Source: Bacteroidia bacterium (GTDB taxonomy: Bacteria > Bacteroidota > Bacteroidia > J057). From it: a stretch of DNA of 64,000 nucleotides. Shown piece by piece: positions 9,001-16,069 of this stretch (positions are counted from its first letter, which is position 1; each line of letters opens with the position of its first letter). The stretch spans positions 372,001 to 436,000 of the forward strand of contig JAUIGE010000002.1 of the NCBI GenBank assembly GCA_030430205.1. The letters are read 5' to 3'. The notes under the pieces were generated by a model, which saw only the letters and a program-made list of their open reading frames with translations, was not told the DNA's origin and made no database searches. The position numbers and the translations under genes were made by a program.

Positions 9001-11793
9001 CTGGCAGGAAGAACCTGCAAATTCAGGGATGCTAATTTGCTCATGGTAGGTTCCCGACCTTACCAAAAAGGTAACGGCAGCTGATACCCCCGCCTGGTTC
9101 ATGGCCTGCACAGCAGCAGAGAAATCCGAAAAGTCAGGATTGCTGCCGCCAATCGTATACAAGCCTGCCAGCGCTGTCCTCAATCCCAGCACGGATAAAG
9201 TATCATCCGAAGGATCTATATCTACCTGGCCGGAAGGCAATTCTACCCAGCTTGTTAAATCATATCCCAGGCCTGAGAGGAAATTGACATTACCCAGGCT
9301 AATGGTATCTGACTGGCCCGTGGCCAGGTTGCCTGACCAAATGATGTTGCTTTGGTTTGTGCCATTTACAGACCATTTGATGGTTAAGCCTGCAAGCGTA
9401 TTTACCCCTACATTTTTCAAAACAGCATATAGAGGATAGGTTCCCGCCGAAAAAGGAGAAGAAGGATATAAGAGATCAGAGATGCTTGCATCATAGGAGG
9501 AGGAAGGCTGAAATTCATCCGCGCCTATATCGGGAGGCGTTCCTCTTGTCTCATTATCAATATCTGTGAATATGCCGGAGACAAAGGTCCCTGCGCTATT
9601 TAGCAAGGCTTTGCGGACGTGCAGGTCTGTATGGGAATGGAATGCAGGATTTACTTCAAGGGAATTGCTATCCTGTCCGTAAGCCAATTGCCAGTCAGGT
9701 AAATGGGCTATGCCTGTACTTTGGAAAGCGAGGAAAGGCCCTGATGAAAAATAATTATTAAAGTCCAATGCGACCCCTGAACTCATATCATCTGAAAGGG
9801 CATAGCCTCCTGCGCTGTTTGCAAAAATGTTGTTTTTTACCTCTACATACGCATTTTCAGAATAGAGCGCAATGCCCGCACTGGTGCTACTCCCGCCACT
9901 GATATGCACATTATTGAATGCCAGGGTGCTAAAGTTGCAGCCAAAAAGCTTGATGCCTTCTGAAGCGGAGTCCAGCAGACTGATAAAATTATTATGGGCA
10001 ACAAGGGGAAAGTCTGAAGAGCCACTTATTTGGCCAAGGGAAATGCCTGTGCCCTTGCCCAGGCGCAATTGATTGTGGTGTATATGTATTTCATCCCCAC
10101 AAAAGGACAAATCAATCCCGATGGATGAAATGGAATGATTGAGGCTTTCGATCTGGTTGGCCCGAATCAATAAACTGTCCTGATTCGTAGCCGTGATAGC
10201 GGAGGCAAAAGAATGGCTGAATTCATTGTTTATCAGTTTGTTGCCAAATGCTTTTTCTCCTGAAAGCGAACTATATCCATGAGCAAAAAAGCCATACGCT
10301 CCATGGAGGATTCGGTTTTGTTGGAAACGGTTTCCATTGGCATTATCAGTAGGGTCATTTCCTGCGGAGGCATAGACGACGGATATCTGTGGGTTGGTTT
10401 GGTTCGTGGCAGAAGCTTCGAGCACATTGTTGAGAAAGCGGTTGTAGGAGGCGCCGTTTTCCAGGACAACCACCATCCCACTGGAATTAGCAGCCGTGTT
10501 TTTGATGCTTAAAGCCCGAAAGGTGACATACTTGCTGCCAAGGAGTTTCACCGTCTGAGGGTTCATGCTTGTGGCCGTGGAGCTTAGGATCACATCGCTG
10601 CTGTCTCCGCTTTCTGATTGAAAAGTAACCGTATTGATGGGAGAAGTTCCTGCTATATCATGGATAACAATATTCTCGTTATAAGTCCCCGACCTGATGT
10701 TGAATACCACAGGCCCGCATACTCCAAAAGTATTGAGATCAGACACCGCCGCCTGCCAACTGGCATAGTCGGGATTGCTTCCTCCGATGGTATAGCTTGT
10801 GGAGGCTAGACCCGTAGAAAAGGCGCGCGCGCTTGTATCATTTGCAGGATGGGGATCGGAAAGCATATTGGGACTATATGTCCATGCCCGCAGGGCATAA
10901 CTTTGGCCCTGGACAAGGCTAAGGCTCCCCAATTGTAGCAGGGCGGTGTCAGAACCCTGACCTCCCAGGGTATCCAGGATGGAAGAATAGCTGACAGGCG
11001 TCTGCAAAACGCCATTTATTTCCCAACCGATTTGGAGGCTGGAGATTTGATTTGTTCCGAAGTTTTTAAGAGTTGCAGATACGGTCTGTGTACCTGCGCA
11101 CAAGCTGGAAAGGGATACACGCTTTATCCCTGCATCATTTGTGAAATGTTGAAATGGCACAAACTGCACATAATCCGAAGAAGCAAACCACGTACTCGCA
11201 TTTCGTCCCGGAACAGCCAGCCCCATCGTTCCATCTTTATTTTCAATTCCCATCGTATGCAGCCCTGATAAAGCGGGAATAGAAGTACTATGAATTTCAA
11301 TGATGTTGCTCCCTTCAAAAAGAGAAATTTGTGAAGTCACAGGCGTATTGAAGCTGCCATAGTGGGGAATAGCTAAAAAAGAAATAACCAATCGCCGGTT
11401 AGGAGCGCTTCCTATGGTCTGATAATAAATGGCACCGCCCGCTCCGGGATCCAGGTCATTCCAGGCAAAAGCAATCAAATTGTTGGGAGCCGTCACATCA
11501 GGCAGTGATTGCCCGGAGCAACAACCCGTACCACCAGTGGACGAAAAGCTGATAAATCCATTCGAACTGATATAAAAATCAGTATAGCTGGAATCAAAAA
11601 AGGCAAAGGAAAAACCAATAGGCAAAGCAGAACTATAGGACTCGTCTGAAAGGCCTACATAAGATCCCGCAACAGTTACCGGAGAAAATGTTCCAGCCTG
11701 GTTCAGTCTATATGAGATGCTCGTCTGAGCAGATAAGGAAAGAAACAGGCAGGAGCTCAGGCAGGCGAAAAGTAAGCGTGCATTTTTTTTCAT
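1..11793 (-). CDS. Giant secreted multidomain protein (CARDB / beta-helix / Ig-like / Gly-rich), C-terminus beyond window
   Basis: Open without a stop from the ATG at 11793 to base 1, at least 3,931 codons. Residues 1-22 form a signal peptide (MKKNARLLFACLSSCLFLSLSA). Approximate order after it: a jelly-roll-like region; a CARDB-like domain; two copies of a beta-helix plus CARDB module, each opening with YTIGGSNPD (about 334 and 879); Ig-like domains with GDS-TL-AS and W-G-T motifs (1430-1640); a fibronectin-III-like domain (1645-1732); seven CARDB domains of about 130 residues (1733-2632), most starting with a DL pair; a pre-peptidase-C-terminal-like domain (about 2640-2730); a glycine-rich block (3172-3368); a Cys-containing stretch; a domain starting CDPNE (3481); and another Ig-like domain at the window edge. 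The design fits a surface adhesin or matrix protein secreted by T9SS, but no sorting domain is visible because the C-terminus is outside the window. Domain calls are by eye. It lies 97 bp downstream of norD on the same strand, with a terminator between them. Confidence 0.9.
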   Translation of the reverse strand, partial: MKKNARLLFACLSSCLFLSLSAQTSISYRLNQAGTFSPVTVAGSYVGLSDESYSSALPIGFSFAFFDSSYTDFYISSNGFISFSSTGGTGCCSGQSLPDVTAPNNLIAFAWNDLDPGAGGAIYYQTIGSAPNRRLVISFLAIPHYGSFNTPVTSQISLFEGSNIIEIHSTSIPALSGLHTMGIENKDGTMGLAVPGRNASTWFASSDYVQFVPFQHFTNDAGIKRVSLSSLCAGTQTVSATLKNFGTNQISSLQIGWEINGVLQTPVSYSSILDTLGGQGSDTALLQLGSLSLVQGQSYALRAWTYSPNMLSDPHPANDTSARAFSTGLASTSYTIGGSNPDYASWQAAVSDLNTFGVCGPVVFNIRSGTYNENIVIHDIAGTSPINTVTFQSESGDSSDVILSSTATSMNPQTVKLLGSKYVTFRALSIKNTAANSSGMVVVLENGASYNRFLNNVLEASATNQTNPQISVVYASAGNDPTDNANGNRFQQNRILHGAYGFFAHGYSSLSGEKAFGNKLINNEFSHSFASAITATNQDSLLIRANQIESLNHSISSIGIDLSFCGDEIHIHHNQLRLGKGTGISLGQISGSSDFPLVAHNNFISLLDSASEGIKLFGCNFSTLAFNNVHISGGSSTSAGIALYSENAYVEVKNNIFANSAGGYALSDDMSSGVALDFNNYFSSGPFLAFQSTGIAHLPDWQLAYGQDSNSLEVNPAFHSHTDLHVRKALLNSAGTFVSGIFTDIDNETRGTPPDIGADEFQPSSSYDASISDLLYPSSPFSAGTYPLYAVLKNVGVNTLAGLTIKWSVNGTNQSNIIWSGNLATGQSDTISLGNVNFLSGLGYDLTSWVELPSGQVDIDPSDDTLSVLGLRTALAGLYTIGGSNPDFSDFSAAVQAMNQAGVSAAVTFLVRSGTYHEQISIPEFAGSSCQTPILFRSESDDSSQVILTYDSQDFFQNYVLQLKGADGITFRSMTIKATDSLFYLNNRLVDIREGASCNTFDKVHFWGVPTTSPGWTEALVYANEGSLLDSNNSFQNSIFDYGSIGICISGLNLTYYEKGNAVLHNSFRNQYFQAIYFESQDGLLIKGNDISSLNAYSSNFSGINGSFSSGAFRIEKNDIQAATGYGLYLYVASGSSGSKAQIVNNFISVGGTTTAYGIFVSSSDYLDILHNSVHVYSTDSLNGRAFFNPSFSTDHRISNNIFANSGRGYAIYLLRPTYADADHNDLFSNGLKLGYYNGFDHANITSWINATQEDSNSVSIYPDFVSDTDLHVQTIAMEGLASPLAQVTEDIDGDIRNLTAPDMGADEFTIQPNDVGIVQILSPKTACNLGSADSVRVRIQNFDNVPHTAFNVAFSLNGQTAVVENVGSLSIAGGQKADFTFKTATVDLSTIGSYSIQAYTQLTGDQYPANDSLAITFNNFPPFQMSISGDSSLCEGASTLLTASTGGNAYTWANGTQGRFNQVTPTSSQTFRLSATNLNGCTAVDSFYVEVKPSPTKPSITASASLDICTGDTLVLSASPGSNIYWNTGDSSSSITVSASGAFWLSHYSTLNNCETHSDTAVVSISKEGISSSGLTTICQGNSITLSASNAATASWSDGSSTNTISVSPGSTTSYHVNAVTPGGCSYSDSVLITVTPAIQPGAITNPFPSDNAVNQTLPLRLSWLPGNNALLYDVYVWEKGSGKPVFPNSENQSRIDFNPLSLSYFTSYYWQVVSKSACLTTSSDTFEFKTRGLPDLLIDSTSLPASGTASQNITLSWTVKNQGIEGTGSTTWNDFVWLSSDDNLRASEDILLGKKVNVSFLNPGQSYIQTATFQLPRNLSGSYFLFISTDNSDAYCATPNQQCFVGAPRASSASSLLEKNEGNNWIMDTILIQTAPVPDLKMLSVGAPSAAFSGDNITLTYQVKNAGNIPAFRPWRDIAFLSPDSILNLQNATLLKTHLFTTGQLDPDSSYTYTLSGRIPYSFMGPYFAHILTDGSNHIYEGAFEGNNLGTATIPVQVTLTPPPDLVPTAISAQLSVLQTEQKLKVDWTVENQGFNAPAVANWRDRIYISLVDTFNPNLSINLGEVFYTQGTSLKNGDDYSQSLTFSLAKNLQGPFYVYVFTDVANEVFEFNQEANNIRRSAQPINISLFPYADLIVSNITVSADSMYGGNSYALSWTIKNQGIASIPSGWHDRLSLSSVPSNSSPVVGMGDFAHSGGLAAGDSVRIHANIVAPNFSGLWYFNVETDIHKKHYEYIFESNNRSVLTAFGGNATLFIPTSSGGPQLLADLAATGLSASDTVSSGDAVAFDLSAKNLGPASLDLGKFYWNDAIYLSSDTIWDPSDQKLGSRGIYLGLDSGDTYSNKLHAGIPFGWGGKNYFLYVLDESMGVARDTIRQNNVLAREVYIHQLSPPDLTISQTHFPDTLFASQLADLAYEVDNKGAVSIKGNQSWSDFVYLSNTPDLSSVIGLIGTKRKTGPLAGNASYSDTIRARVPSYLSGNYYLLLRTNAKASVYEDSTQNNLAAVPVQILPIHIYSGDLVVSEVHFPDSILLGMKDTIRFELKNIGPRTLTGIPRNAAYFSLDSIFDGAADPLFSYAETSLNLAAGDSITGEIRGISKGINPGNYRGILRANTTNSMPESNFSNNEKINGRVNIDAQALTVNIPDTTDLKIGDYRYYKVDVAAGLDLLISLKSNQSSGVNEVWVAYGKTPGSSHFDFKNQYRLGTDQIVLVPNTQAGTYYILVETQTVFSSTQEVEILARTLPFSILSITSNKVGQGKVSTRLAGAGFKTGLRIELRDSMAHVVATAGIKSYISSMELILKWDLSQVALGIYDVVAVNPNGDEVSLVKGLEVEVATELEMAVFDSSPNAIRHGRQAVFNYVFQNTGNVDVPYAKAEIGFLKASNLVSLQTAGDVYKLTDLIDTTVFESDDWVELNIYKFIPLLAKDLEPGEQFFATATFEHFVYSDFPIRARVVSYTTELFVDNQQKVAESHRQFILSNEDSLAAYPDVLAVANDPQAFRDSIFQLYFDLGIMDSAEVAGISLAACLSCGNEYEFSPGFSPGMQTLNDTVLGPGATYLWEINHPEGTVGRNPGWDFLRIKGRLDITASASDPFHILMASLSSYTNQTGFLTGWSPGYDISWPIIAASGGIHGFDTSKVKLDPSRFTALNDLHGGFFYLQQVGTDSIFLRFQARIPAIGQNGIPGGPGQPGQAGGRGGPGGAGDASTPPGKGGKGGKGGIGVPEDLSFDGQEVPAGPGGEGGKGGEGGPGQAGGAGGQGGTGGQSGPGQTGGAGGKGGSGGEGGSNGGGGTGGDGGKGGDGDTGGPGGDKGPGGPSGGGSGAPGSDGNLGDGGTSGNAYSPENSNGGFNYSNSGGNSGAGIGGPGLGPVRCSNDKTESTKKCQDFWQYVGCYTTLVSCTKDIIKYTGAGAIAGAGWGGVLGAGYASFKCAISVYNCKTGGNKVTNAIGCATGIGDVITGDPSGALGCGGYTCELIPVVRSCDPNEIVGPPGYETDHWVSVKDNLDYTIFYENDPVFANAPAQRVTVRQEVDADLNLASFSLGEFGFRNMTFQVPANRSSYSTVLRLKDSIGVDVEVTAGLDIVNREIFWVFQSIDPATGLPPYDPFAGYLPVNDSFGIGEGFVTYFIKARTSSQTGDSISAFASIVFDINDPLLTNTYVNLVDAFAPASELDSILMKNDSTFCLSVHAQDDSGGVGAAAYDLYVSENNGAYSLLTAGIAIDSSYLFVGNQASTYCFFSRSIDWVKNQEPLKAQSDSCLTVLAAKLISLLQPNGGDSYCTGDSLTASWSARGIDSVNLYYSADSGQNYIALEVGRNATDSVFHWLLPDSLPSSASYFLKVESQKEAMLFAKNELPFKVSKRPDAPVLTSPQGPFCLGDTVSLHGPANMAAYHWSNQDTTQSIQLTQSGSYTLSIKNSEGCQSLISNTLSVT
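1690..2277 (-). other. Glycine-rich GGxGG/collagen-like block inside the giant protein
   Basis: About 195 residues are more than half glycine. The rest is mainly P, K, D, E, S, A, Q and T in GGxGGx and Gly-X-Y patterns, for example GGKGGKGGIG and GGDGGKGGDGDTGG. There are few hydrophobic residues and no cysteine. The DNA is much more GC-rich than its surroundings, which makes several other frames open by chance. Candidate structures are a collagen-like triple helix or a polyglycine-II bundle; the true fold cannot be decided from sequence alone. Confidence 0.85.
7530..10794 (-). other. Tandem duplicated beta-helix + CARDB module in the giant protein
   Basis: Two modules of about 545 residues follow one another. 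Each opens with YTIGGSNPD followed by a variable segment and V-F-VRSGTY-E/NIRSGTY-E. Each then carries short repeating N-N/H-N-F-S strands typical of right-handed parallel beta-helices, a conserved DLHV...G..ADIGADEF/DIDG..R...PDMGADEF ending, and a CARDB-like domain. The matching order of motifs shows an intragenic duplication; the divergence between copies shows that it is old. Confidence 0.75.
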
Positions 11794-11833
11794 GTCAAGT
11801 GTTATGGGTTTTGGGGATAGGACGCCTGAGATG

Positions 11834-11858
11834 AAAAAGGTGCACGCTGCACCTGTCA
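11834..11858 (-). terminator. Rho-independent terminator after norD
   Basis: Read on the minus strand, AGGTGCA-GCG-TGCACCT forms a perfect 7-bp stem with a 3-nt loop (11838-11854) followed by TTTTTC. It lies 33 bp past the norD stop and 40 bp before the start codon of the giant gene, so it should separate the two transcripts. Confidence 0.7.
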
Positions 11859-11890
11859 AAAAAGTGTTTGCCTGTTGTTACCTTTCAACC

Positions 11891-13651
11891 CTACTTACTA
11901 TACTTAATCTTCTCATACAGCGTCACCAACGACCGAATCATATCCCCCGGCGAGGACACAATCTGATAATTATTATTGCCAAACATACGTGGCAGGTAAT
12001 ACCTGGCGGTAGCCTCAATCGCGATGGCGTAGGCATTGAGGTCGTATTGGGCGAATTCCCGGAGGGCTTGCTTGACATCATTGATGCCATATTTCCCTTC
12101 GTATTTGTCGAAGTCGTTGGGCTTGCCGTCGGAGAGCAGGATGAGCCACTTCTTGCTCGCTTCGCGAGCCATCAGCAGGCTCGCCGAATGGCGGATCGCC
12201 GTCCCAATGCGGGTATAACCCGCCGGCTCGATGGAACCAATGTGGTTCCTGGCGACATCCCAGTTGTCGTCAAAGTCTTTGACGGTGACGTAATGGGCGT
12301 GATTACGCGTTTTGGAGTTGAAACAATCGACGGCAAAGTCGATGTCATATTCATTCAGGATTTCCCCAAAAAGGATCGCCACCTGCTTTTCTACATCCAA
12401 TATCCTCAGGCCATCTACATAGCCATCACTTGACAGGCTGATGTCCAGTAACAACAAAATGGAGATGTCCTTTTGCGTTTTACGCGAGGATAAATAGATT
12501 TTTTCGGAAGGCTGGTGACCCGTCGTGACATCGGTCAGGTAGTCCGTCACGCTGTCGATGTCCAGCTCCTGCCCTTGTGTCTGCCGCCTGCGCCATGCGT
12601 ATTTGTTGTTGAGGTTGGCGAGCATCTTGCGCAGCGACATCAGCTCTGTGCGGAAGGACTCAAGGGTGTCCTGATAATAGGCCGGTTGGGGATTCCGGTG
12701 TTTTGTTGGATAGACCCGGCAAAAGTCTTTTTTGTACATTTTCTTTCGATAGTCCCATTCGTCGTAGTGAATAAAGTAGGTTTCTACCTCCTGGGCGGCG
12801 CTTTCGGAGATGTTGGTATTTTCGAGAAAATCCGCCTGGTAAATACTGTGCGAAGGATCATCGACCCTGACGGTCAGCTTCATGCTGATTTCATCCAGCG
12901 CATCCTGATGCGATTCCAGGTCGTCATCCCCATCAAAATCGCGCCAGACACCGTCGAACTCCTCGGCGGTTTCCACCTTTTCGAAATTGTGCGTCAGCAC
13001 ATAGTCTTCCTGCGCTTTTTTGTCTACCTCAACGGTTCTGATTTCCTCTACCGCCTTCGCTTTGATGATCGTTTGGCCAGGCGTATGCAGGGCTTCTTTC
13101 ATTTTGTCGGAAATGTGATGCAGCTGATTTGCGAATGCTTCCACATGTTCATTGACCATCCATTTTCCATATAACCAGGAGAGGTCGGCCTCCTTTTTTT
13201 CATCCTTTTGCTGTAGCTTCAGGAAAAATGGATCAAACAATTCTTCGCAGGAAGGAAACTCCTCAAATAAGCGCGCAAGGACTTGCCCTGAAGTTTCAGC
13301 GGCCTTTAATTTAGATGCTTCATAGCTTTGACCTGCCACATCCCAATTGAATCCCAGCTGCTGCTGCATCGCCAGGTAGAGCGTGCGAAAGAGGTAAAAG
13401 GAAGTATTTTCTTCCAGGGTATCGAAAAGCGCCATGCTCACCGGCAGGAAGAAATTATCGTCTTTATAGCCGCCCTCCCGCTCTGCGGGGTATATCTCGA
13501 TGCGCTTGCCTGTGACGGCGCAAGCCTGGATCGTGAGGCGGCTTTGCAGCTCCTCCAATCTGGCAGTACGCTCCTGCAAGCCTTTGGCTTGTGCTTTTTT
13601 TTGCTTGCGGTAGCGGATGTATTTGCCGAATAGGTATTCGTCTAATGCCAT
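11891..13651 (-). CDS. norD: NorD-like VWA-domain protein, nitric oxide reductase activation
   Basis: A 586-residue protein with a C-terminal von Willebrand factor A domain. The MIDAS metal site is visible as DISLS (D403, S405, S407), with a later Thr in TRIGTAIRH and Asp in LSDGKPND. In the NorD/CbbO family this protein works with the AAA+ partner NorQ to activate the nitric oxide reductase, probably by inserting the non-haem iron. The N-terminal two thirds is helical and charged with no membrane segment, so it should be cytoplasmic. It lies downstream of norQ on the same strand after a 160-bp gap that contains an inverted repeat. Family assignment rests on the MIDAS motif plus the norC-norB-norQ context. 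Confidence 0.88.
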   Translation of the reverse strand: MALDEYLFGKYIRYRKQKKAQAKGLQERTARLEELQSRLTIQACAVTGKRIEIYPAEREGGYKDDNFFLPVSMALFDTLEENTSFYLFRTLYLAMQQQLGFNWDVAGQSYEASKLKAAETSGQVLARLFEEFPSCEELFDPFFLKLQQKDEKKEADLSWLYGKWMVNEHVEAFANQLHHISDKMKEALHTPGQTIIKAKAVEEIRTVEVDKKAQEDYVLTHNFEKVETAEEFDGVWRDFDGDDDLESHQDALDEISMKLTVRVDDPSHSIYQADFLENTNISESAAQEVETYFIHYDEWDYRKKMYKKDFCRVYPTKHRNPQPAYYQDTLESFRTELMSLRKMLANLNNKYAWRRRQTQGQELDIDSVTDYLTDVTTGHQPSEKIYLSSRKTQKDISILLLLDISLSSDGYVDGLRILDVEKQVAILFGEILNEYDIDFAVDCFNSKTRNHAHYVTVKDFDDNWDVARNHIGSIEPAGYTRIGTAIRHSASLLMAREASKKWLILLSDGKPNDFDKYEGKYGINDVKQALREFAQYDLNAYAIAIEATARYYLPRMFGNNNYQIVSSPGDMIRSLVTLYEKIKYSK

Positions 13652-13674
13652 AAGGAGTCAATTGAAAGAGGGGG

Positions 13675-13807
13675 AGTGGACGCTGATTTTCGCTGATGAT
13701 TATGATTTTTTATGTTTTAGGATTTTTGAATTACCAAAATGCTTAATCACTCAACCCATCCAAACATATTCTGAATCATAACTATCATAATCAATCTGCG
13801 TCCACTC
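13675..13807. repeat. Inverted repeat in the norD-norQ gap
   Basis: GAGTGGACGC (13675-13684) and GCGTCCACTC (13798-13807) are perfect inverted repeats. Inside them are further matching words (GATTATGATT against AATCATAACT and ATCATAATC). The pair could fold the whole gap into one long hairpin within the nor transcript. This may be a dispersed intergenic repeat or an mRNA processing or stability element. Confidence 0.6.
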
Positions 13808-13814
13808 TTCATCA

Positions 13815-14597
13815 TTAAATCATCAGATTACACAAATCCTCCAGCGCTCCTGTGATCTCCCGCTCATCACTCAGCGGCTCAATGATCGCCGTCTTCACCG
13901 AAAGCCGCTTCGGTAATCCGCTATGGATCAGCTTGGCAGCATTGACAAGCAGGCGCGTCGAGGCGGTTTCTGTCAGGCCGAGTTCCTTGAGGTTTCGGAT
14001 TTTGTTGCCAATGGAAACCAGCTTATGGGCCGTTGAGGCATCTATGCCGCTTTCCATCTGTACGATTTCCTGCTCCACCTTTTCGCTGGGATAGTCAAAA
14101 GAAAGGGAGGCGAAGCGTTGTTTGGTGGAGGGCTTCAATTCTTTGAAGCCTTTCTGGTAGCCGGGATTGAAGGAGGCGATGAGCATAAAGCTGTCCTCCG
14201 CTTTTACCTTTTCTGCCAGCTTATCGATAAATAATTCCCGCCTGTGGTCGGTCAGCGAGTGGATCGCCACGATCACATCGGGCCGCGCTTCAGCGATTTC
14301 GTCCAGGTAAAGGATCGCACCCTCTTTCACCGCCCTTGTCATGGGGCCGTCCTGCCATTCGGTCTCTGTGCCTTTGAGGATAAATCTGCCGATCAGGTCC
14401 GTCGATGAGGTTTCCTCATGGCAGCTGATGGTGTAGAGGGGAATATCCAATTTGGCGGCCATGTGCTCCACATAGCGGGATTTGCCCGTTCCGGTAGGAC
14501 CTTTGAGCAGCAAGGGGATTTTATTCTTATAGGCATGTTCAAAGACTTCTACCTCTTTTCCGATGACTTTGTAATAGGGTATTGCGAGATCAATCAT
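13815..14597 (-). CDS. norQ: NorQ/CbbQ-type MoxR AAA+ ATPase
   Basis: A 260-residue AAA+ ATPase of the MoxR branch. Walker A is GPTGTGKS (residues 33-40), Walker B is ILYLDEIAEA, and an SFNPGY sensor motif follows. The NorQ-NorD pair is known to remodel nitric oxide reductase during metal loading. I chose the ATG at 14597 (MIDLAIPYYK): the frame stays open further upstream, but that extension translates the 14-bp tandem repeat and looks unlike any NorQ N-terminus. It lies between norB and norD on the same strand. Other MoxR ATPases look similar, but the neighbours settle the role. Confidence 0.92.
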   Translation of the reverse strand: MIDLAIPYYKVIGKEVEVFEHAYKNKIPLLLKGPTGTGKSRYVEHMAAKLDIPLYTISCHEETSSTDLIGRFILKGTETEWQDGPMTRAVKEGAILYLDEIAEARPDVIVAIHSLTDHRRELFIDKLAEKVKAEDSFMLIASFNPGYQKGFKELKPSTKQRFASLSFDYPSEKVEQEIVQMESGIDASTAHKLVSIGNKIRNLKELGLTETASTRLLVNAAKLIHSGLPKRLSVKTAIIEPLSDEREITGALEDLCNLMI

Positions 14598-14621
14598 GGG
14601 AATATAGTTAGCAGTGATTAG

Positions 14622-14723
14622 TTGGCAGTATGCAGTTGGCAGTATGCAGTTGGCAGTATGCAGTTGGCAGTACAGAACAAGGCTAATTATCACCAACTGG
14701 TTCTTACTGCCAACTGCATACTA
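14622..14723. repeat. 14-bp tandem repeat with inverted copy between norB and norQ
   Basis: TTGGCAGTATGCAG is repeated about three and a half times from 14622. An inverted copy (TACTGCCAACTGCATACT) follows at about 14706-14723, before the norB stop. The arms can form an 18-bp stem in the nor mRNA. The copy number suggests slippage, so array length may differ among strains. Confidence 0.85.
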
Positions 14724-14729
14724 CTTACT

Positions 14730-16064
14730 TTATTGACTGGTTAACGCCTCATCAGAAGGCCTGCCATATTTAATAAATTCATAGATGTAGAAGCCAATTC
14801 CTGTCGTAAACATGGTCGCACAGATGATCAGGGTACCAAAGTGAATGGCAATTTCATCCTGCACGACACCAAACTCCACGCCCATCACGCGCTCCATATA
14901 GACCTGGGCTACGCCCGCCACCCCAAAGGCGACTGTCATGCCGAGCATGCCGATATTGGAAAGCCAGAAGGCCAGCTGCCCGGCGGTGCTGTCATACAAT
15001 TTGCGGCCCGTAAGATTGGGCATGGTATAACTGATGATTGCCAAAACGATCATGGCATAGGCTCCCCAAAATGCCAGGTGGCCGTGCATGGCCGTGACCA
15101 GGGTGCCGTGTGTGTACATATTGACCTGGGGCAGGGTGTGTGCCAGACCCAGCAAACCCGCTCCTACAAAGGAGACGATGGCTGTGCCCAGCGTCCAGTT
15201 GAGCGCGATTTTGTTGGGGTGCTTCTTTTCGCCTTTGCGATACATGCCCACGGCAAAGAGGGCCATGGCCAGGAAGGCAAGCGGCTCAAGGGCAGAAAAA
15301 ATGCCACCGATGATGAGCCACATTTTGCCTGCACCGATATAGTAGTAGTGGTGGCCCGTACCCAGGATCCCTGAGATAAAGGTCAAACCGACGATGACAT
15401 AGAGCCATTTTTCGATCACCTCGCGGTCTACGCCCGTGATTTTGATCAGCAGGAAAGCCAGGATACCACCCATGATCAATTCCCAAACACCCTCTACCCA
15501 GAGGTGAACAACCCACCAGCGGAAGAAGGAATCCAGCGTCTGGTTGTCAAACCAGATCATGCCGGGCAGGTACAGCAAGGCTGCAAAGACCAGGCCCATG
15601 GTGAGGACCAGCGAAGTGGTGGTTCTTTGTTTTCCTTTGAAAAGCGTGACCAGGATGATGCCCAGAAATGTCAGCACATTGATGACCACCAACCAGTCCA
15701 GGGGACGGGGAATCTCCAGAAACTTTCTGCCTTCCCAATAATTGAAGTGATAGCCTACGATGGCCACTACGCCGACAAGCGCCAGCGTAATGAGTTGAAT
15801 ATAAGCGAGTTTCACGCTTACAAGTTCGTTTTGAGCTTCCTCAGGGATGATGTAATAGGCAGCGCCCATAAAGCCCGAAAGCAGCCAGACAACCAGCAGG
15901 TTGGTGTGTACAGCGCGCGCAGTGTTGAAAGGCGTGATCTCATGCAGGCCATCAAAGCCCATATGTGCAAAGCCCATGATAAAGCCATACACGATCTGCA
16001 GGCAGAGCAGCAGCATCGAGAGGGCAAAAAACCAATAGGCGACTTTTTGTGATTTGTATTTCAT
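14730..16064 (-). CDS. norB: Nitric oxide reductase subunit B (haem-copper oxidase superfamily)
   Basis: A 444-residue polytopic membrane protein, about twelve helices, the usual NorB size. It reduces 2 NO to N2O at a haem b3/non-haem iron centre. Metal ligands known from the family are all visible: H53 (AVHTNLL), H187 and E191 (HLWVEG), H238/H239 (GTGHHYY), and H327/H329 (MHGHLAFWG). The glutamate next to the FeB histidine separates NorB from cbb3 oxidases. It starts 5 bp after the norC stop, so the two are translationally close. No quinol-oxidising N-terminal extension is present, so this is the cytochrome-c-dependent type paired with NorC. Confidence 0.97.
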   Translation of the reverse strand: MKYKSQKVAYWFFALSMLLLCLQIVYGFIMGFAHMGFDGLHEITPFNTARAVHTNLLVVWLLSGFMGAAYYIIPEEAQNELVSVKLAYIQLITLALVGVVAIVGYHFNYWEGRKFLEIPRPLDWLVVINVLTFLGIILVTLFKGKQRTTTSLVLTMGLVFAALLYLPGMIWFDNQTLDSFFRWWVVHLWVEGVWELIMGGILAFLLIKITGVDREVIEKWLYVIVGLTFISGILGTGHHYYYIGAGKMWLIIGGIFSALEPLAFLAMALFAVGMYRKGEKKHPNKIALNWTLGTAIVSFVGAGLLGLAHTLPQVNMYTHGTLVTAMHGHLAFWGAYAMIVLAIISYTMPNLTGRKLYDSTAGQLAFWLSNIGMLGMTVAFGVAGVAQVYMERVMGVEFGVVQDEIAIHFGTLIICATMFTTGIGFYIYEFIKYGRPSDEALTSQ

Positions 16065-16069
16065 GGTGA

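Noticed and set aside
11792-13633. Long plus-strand frames opposite norD
   Set aside because: They are antisense shadows; the minus frame has the VWA motifs and fits the nor operon.
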